In this document: one piece after another, positions 6,181 to 7,577 of the stretch | Position numbering within the stretch: position 1 is the first letter of the stretch | How the letters are laid out: each line of letters begins with the position of its first letter | Source: Saprospiraceae bacterium | GTDB lineage: Bacteria > Bacteroidota > Bacteroidia > Chitinophagales > Saprospiraceae | NCBI GenBank assembly: GCA_014379665.1 | Contig: JACMLK010000158.1 | Location: forward strand, 1 to 7,577 | Length of the DNA stretch: 7,577 bases | Reading direction: 5' to 3' | Translations under genes and position numbers: made by a program | Notes under the pieces: model-generated | Databases searched by the model: none | What the model saw: the letters and a program-made list of their open reading frames with translations, nothing else | Told to the model about the DNA's origin: nothing

Positions 6181-7577
6181 ATGATTAAATATGCTCTTTA
6201 TATTCTCATTGCCTTAGAATTTATAATATCGTGCAGGCAAAAAGAAGATCATACGAGCCAACATACATATGGTCCAAAAGTAGTAGAAGCACATGGATAT
6301 GTAGTACCGAAAGACAGTATGTCAGAGCCCAAAGTTATCCCTGTTGATGAAAGCAAATTGAAAAAAATTCCTGTTGGAAGTCCAAAAGTAGTACTTACGA
6401 ATACCAATATATTTCCTGCCAAAACTCCAAAGGAGGTAGTTGCCGGAATTCCACATGTATGTACTCCCGGGCAAGACACCTTCTCTTTGCCCATCACTGT
6501 AATTGCTATTGATAGTCCTTTTCTGGCAGGTATCCCGGAATTAGCAATAGCGAAAGATGCCGGAGTTAAAGACCATAACCCACGAAATTTCAGCTCATTT
6601 GGCAAGAATCAAGGATTAAAATCAGGTAATATTAGTTGTTTGCTTCAAGATGAAAAAGGAAATCTATGGATAGGTACAAGTGGAGGTGGCGTTGCAAAAT
6701 ATGATGGGAAATATTTTACTTATTTGACCGAGAAGGAAGGACTTTGCAACAATTTTATTTTGAGCATTCTGAAAGATAAAAGTGGAAATTTCTGGTTTGG
6801 TACAAATGGGGGTGGAATATCAAAGTATGATGGAAAATATTTTACCAATTACGGTGAGAGAAACGGACTTAATAATAATGTTGTTACCAGTTTAATCCAG
6901 GATAAAAATGGGAATATTTGGTTAGGTACATTTGGAGGGGGTGTATCGAAATATGATGGAAAATCATTTACTCATTATACTTACAAAGAAGGCCTCAGCG
7001 ATGATTTTGTATGGAGTGTTTTAGAAGACAAAAATGGTAATCTCTGGTTTGGAACAGATGGCAGTGGTGCGTCCAGGTTTGATGGAAAATCTTTTGCACA
7101 TTTTACTGAAAAAGAAGGATTGGGCCAAAATCTTGTTGGGTGTATGCTCCTGGATAAAGACGGAAACATATGGTTTGGCACAAACGGAGGCATTTCAAAA
7201 TATGATGGAAAATCTTTCACCACATTCGGTATCAAAGAAGGTCTTAGTGATAGCAATATAGCAAGTATGCTTGCGGACAAAAACGGGAACCTTTGGATCG
7301 GAACCTATGGTAGTGGCATATCAAAGTATGATGGGACATCATTTACCAATTTCACAGATAAAGATGGGCTCACTAATAATAATATTTTGTGCATCCTTCA
7401 AGACCGGACTGGAAATCTCTGGTTCGGTACCCAGGGAGGAGGAGTTTCAAAGTACGTTGGGACTTTATTTACCTCCTTCCCAGAAAACGAAGGACTTGGC
7501 AATAATGAAGTGAGAAACATACTTCAGGACAAAAGCGGCAACCTCTGGTTCTGCACCTTTGGTGGTGGGGTTTCTAA
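6181..7577 (+). CDS. Propeller-repeat lipoprotein (two-component regulator propeller family), 3' end outside window
   Basis: The frame is open from ATG 6181 to the last base (465 complete codons, no stop). A short hydrophobic segment ends in a lipobox (IIS-Cys18), indicating a lipid-anchored protein. The residues after Cys18 (RQKED) resemble the charged surface-export signals of Bacteroidota lipoproteins, so surface exposure is possible. Residues 30-125 form a linker with recurring PKVV/PKVI/PKEVV units. From residue 143, eight blade repeats follow, each with EGL, a D-K-x-G-N-LWFGT core, GGGxSKYDGK and SFTxF. These match the Reg_prop family and are far more regular than the neighbouring kinase. 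No kinase domain is present in the visible part; whether one follows, as in related sensors, cannot be seen. It may be a stand-alone sensing or binding lipoprotein, or the N-terminal part of a large sensor. There is no Shine-Dalgarno sequence; a hairpin lies just upstream. Confidence 0.88.
   Translation, partial: MIKYALYILIALEFIISCRQKEDHTSQHTYGPKVVEAHGYVVPKDSMSEPKVIPVDESKLKKIPVGSPKVVLTNTNIFPAKTPKEVVAGIPHVCTPGQDTFSLPITVIAIDSPFLAGIPELAIAKDAGVKDHNPRNFSSFGKNQGLKSGNISCLLQDEKGNLWIGTSGGGVAKYDGKYFTYLTEKEGLCNNFILSILKDKSGNFWFGTNGGGISKYDGKYFTNYGERNGLNNNVVTSLIQDKNGNIWLGTFGGGVSKYDGKSFTHYTYKEGLSDDFVWSVLEDKNGNLWFGTDGSGASRFDGKSFAHFTEKEGLGQNLVGCMLLDKDGNIWFGTNGGISKYDGKSFTTFGIKEGLSDSNIASMLADKNGNLWIGTYGSGISKYDGTSFTNFTDKDGLTNNNILCILQDRTGNLWFGTQGGGVSKYVGTLFTSFPENEGLGNNEVRNILQDKSGNLWFCTFGGGVS
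6607..7577 (+). repeat. Eight tandem propeller-blade repeats with 126-base period
   Basis: Repeat starts read at 6607, 6733, 6859, 6985, 7111, 7234, 7360 and 7486 (the last is cut by the window end). Spacing is exactly 126 bases except for the fifth copy, which is 123 because one Gly codon of the GGG run is absent (TNGGIS). Seven blades would close one propeller; an eighth has begun, so either a second propeller follows or the fold is larger. The DNA is less conserved than the protein, so recent duplication is not evident except for the recurring tatgatggaaaatc core. Confidence 0.85.

Noticed and set aside
6249..6605. 118-codon - strand frame opposite the lipoprotein linker
   Set aside because: It is the antisense of the PKVV-rich linker of a gene with lipobox and propeller motifs; no independent features.
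7034..7513. Two + strand frames within the propeller array (7034-7261 and 7271-7513) and a - strand frame at 6981-7280
   Set aside because: They are out-of-frame readings of the regular 126-base repeat; the real frame is continuous from 6181.

Overview
The window looks like chromosomal DNA of a Bacteroidota (Bacteroidetes) species. The base composition is moderately AT-rich and none of the start codons has a convincing Shine-Dalgarno sequence. The three protein types present are characteristic of that phylum: a repeat-rich secreted protein with a type IX secretion (T9SS) C-terminal sorting domain, a giant beta-propeller sensor histidine kinase, and a propeller lipoprotein. All genes read on the + strand. 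Genus cannot be decided from the sequence.

Layout. Positions 1-1545 hold the 3' part of a large SprB-like repeat protein. Its reading frame is open from the first base and ends in a T9SS type A sorting domain, but an in-frame TAA at 1063-1065 cuts the sorting domain off. A 480-base spacer (1546-2025) follows, unusually rich in inverted and short direct repeats. It ends in a hairpin plus T-run that looks like an intrinsic terminator, 3 bases before the next start codon. Positions 2026-5052 encode a 1008-residue sensor kinase: signal peptide, about 14 propeller blades, Y_Y_Y domain, one membrane helix, HisKA_3 and HATPase. Positions 5067-5714 encode its probable partner, a NarL/LuxR-type response regulator, 14 bases downstream. 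A second non-coding spacer (5715-6180) contains a perfect 14-base palindrome and several hairpins. From 6181 to the window end runs an incomplete lipoprotein gene made of strikingly regular 42-residue propeller repeats.

How the genes may work together. The kinase and regulator form a clear two-component pair: periplasmic ligand sensing by the propellers and Y_Y_Y domain, phosphotransfer from His821 to Asp59, and DNA binding by the C-terminal HTH. The propeller lipoprotein shares the sensor's blade family and could be an accessory or independent sensor. The adhesin-like gene could be a target or just a neighbour. These last links are inference from proximity only.

Most worth checking: the in-frame stop in the adhesin, the alternating two-type repeat architecture with a fixed cysteine pattern, the attenuator-like structure at the sensor start, the long imperfect inverted repeat at 1644-1720, and the palindrome cluster between the regulator and the lipoprotein. 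No RNA genes, CRISPR array or transposase were seen.
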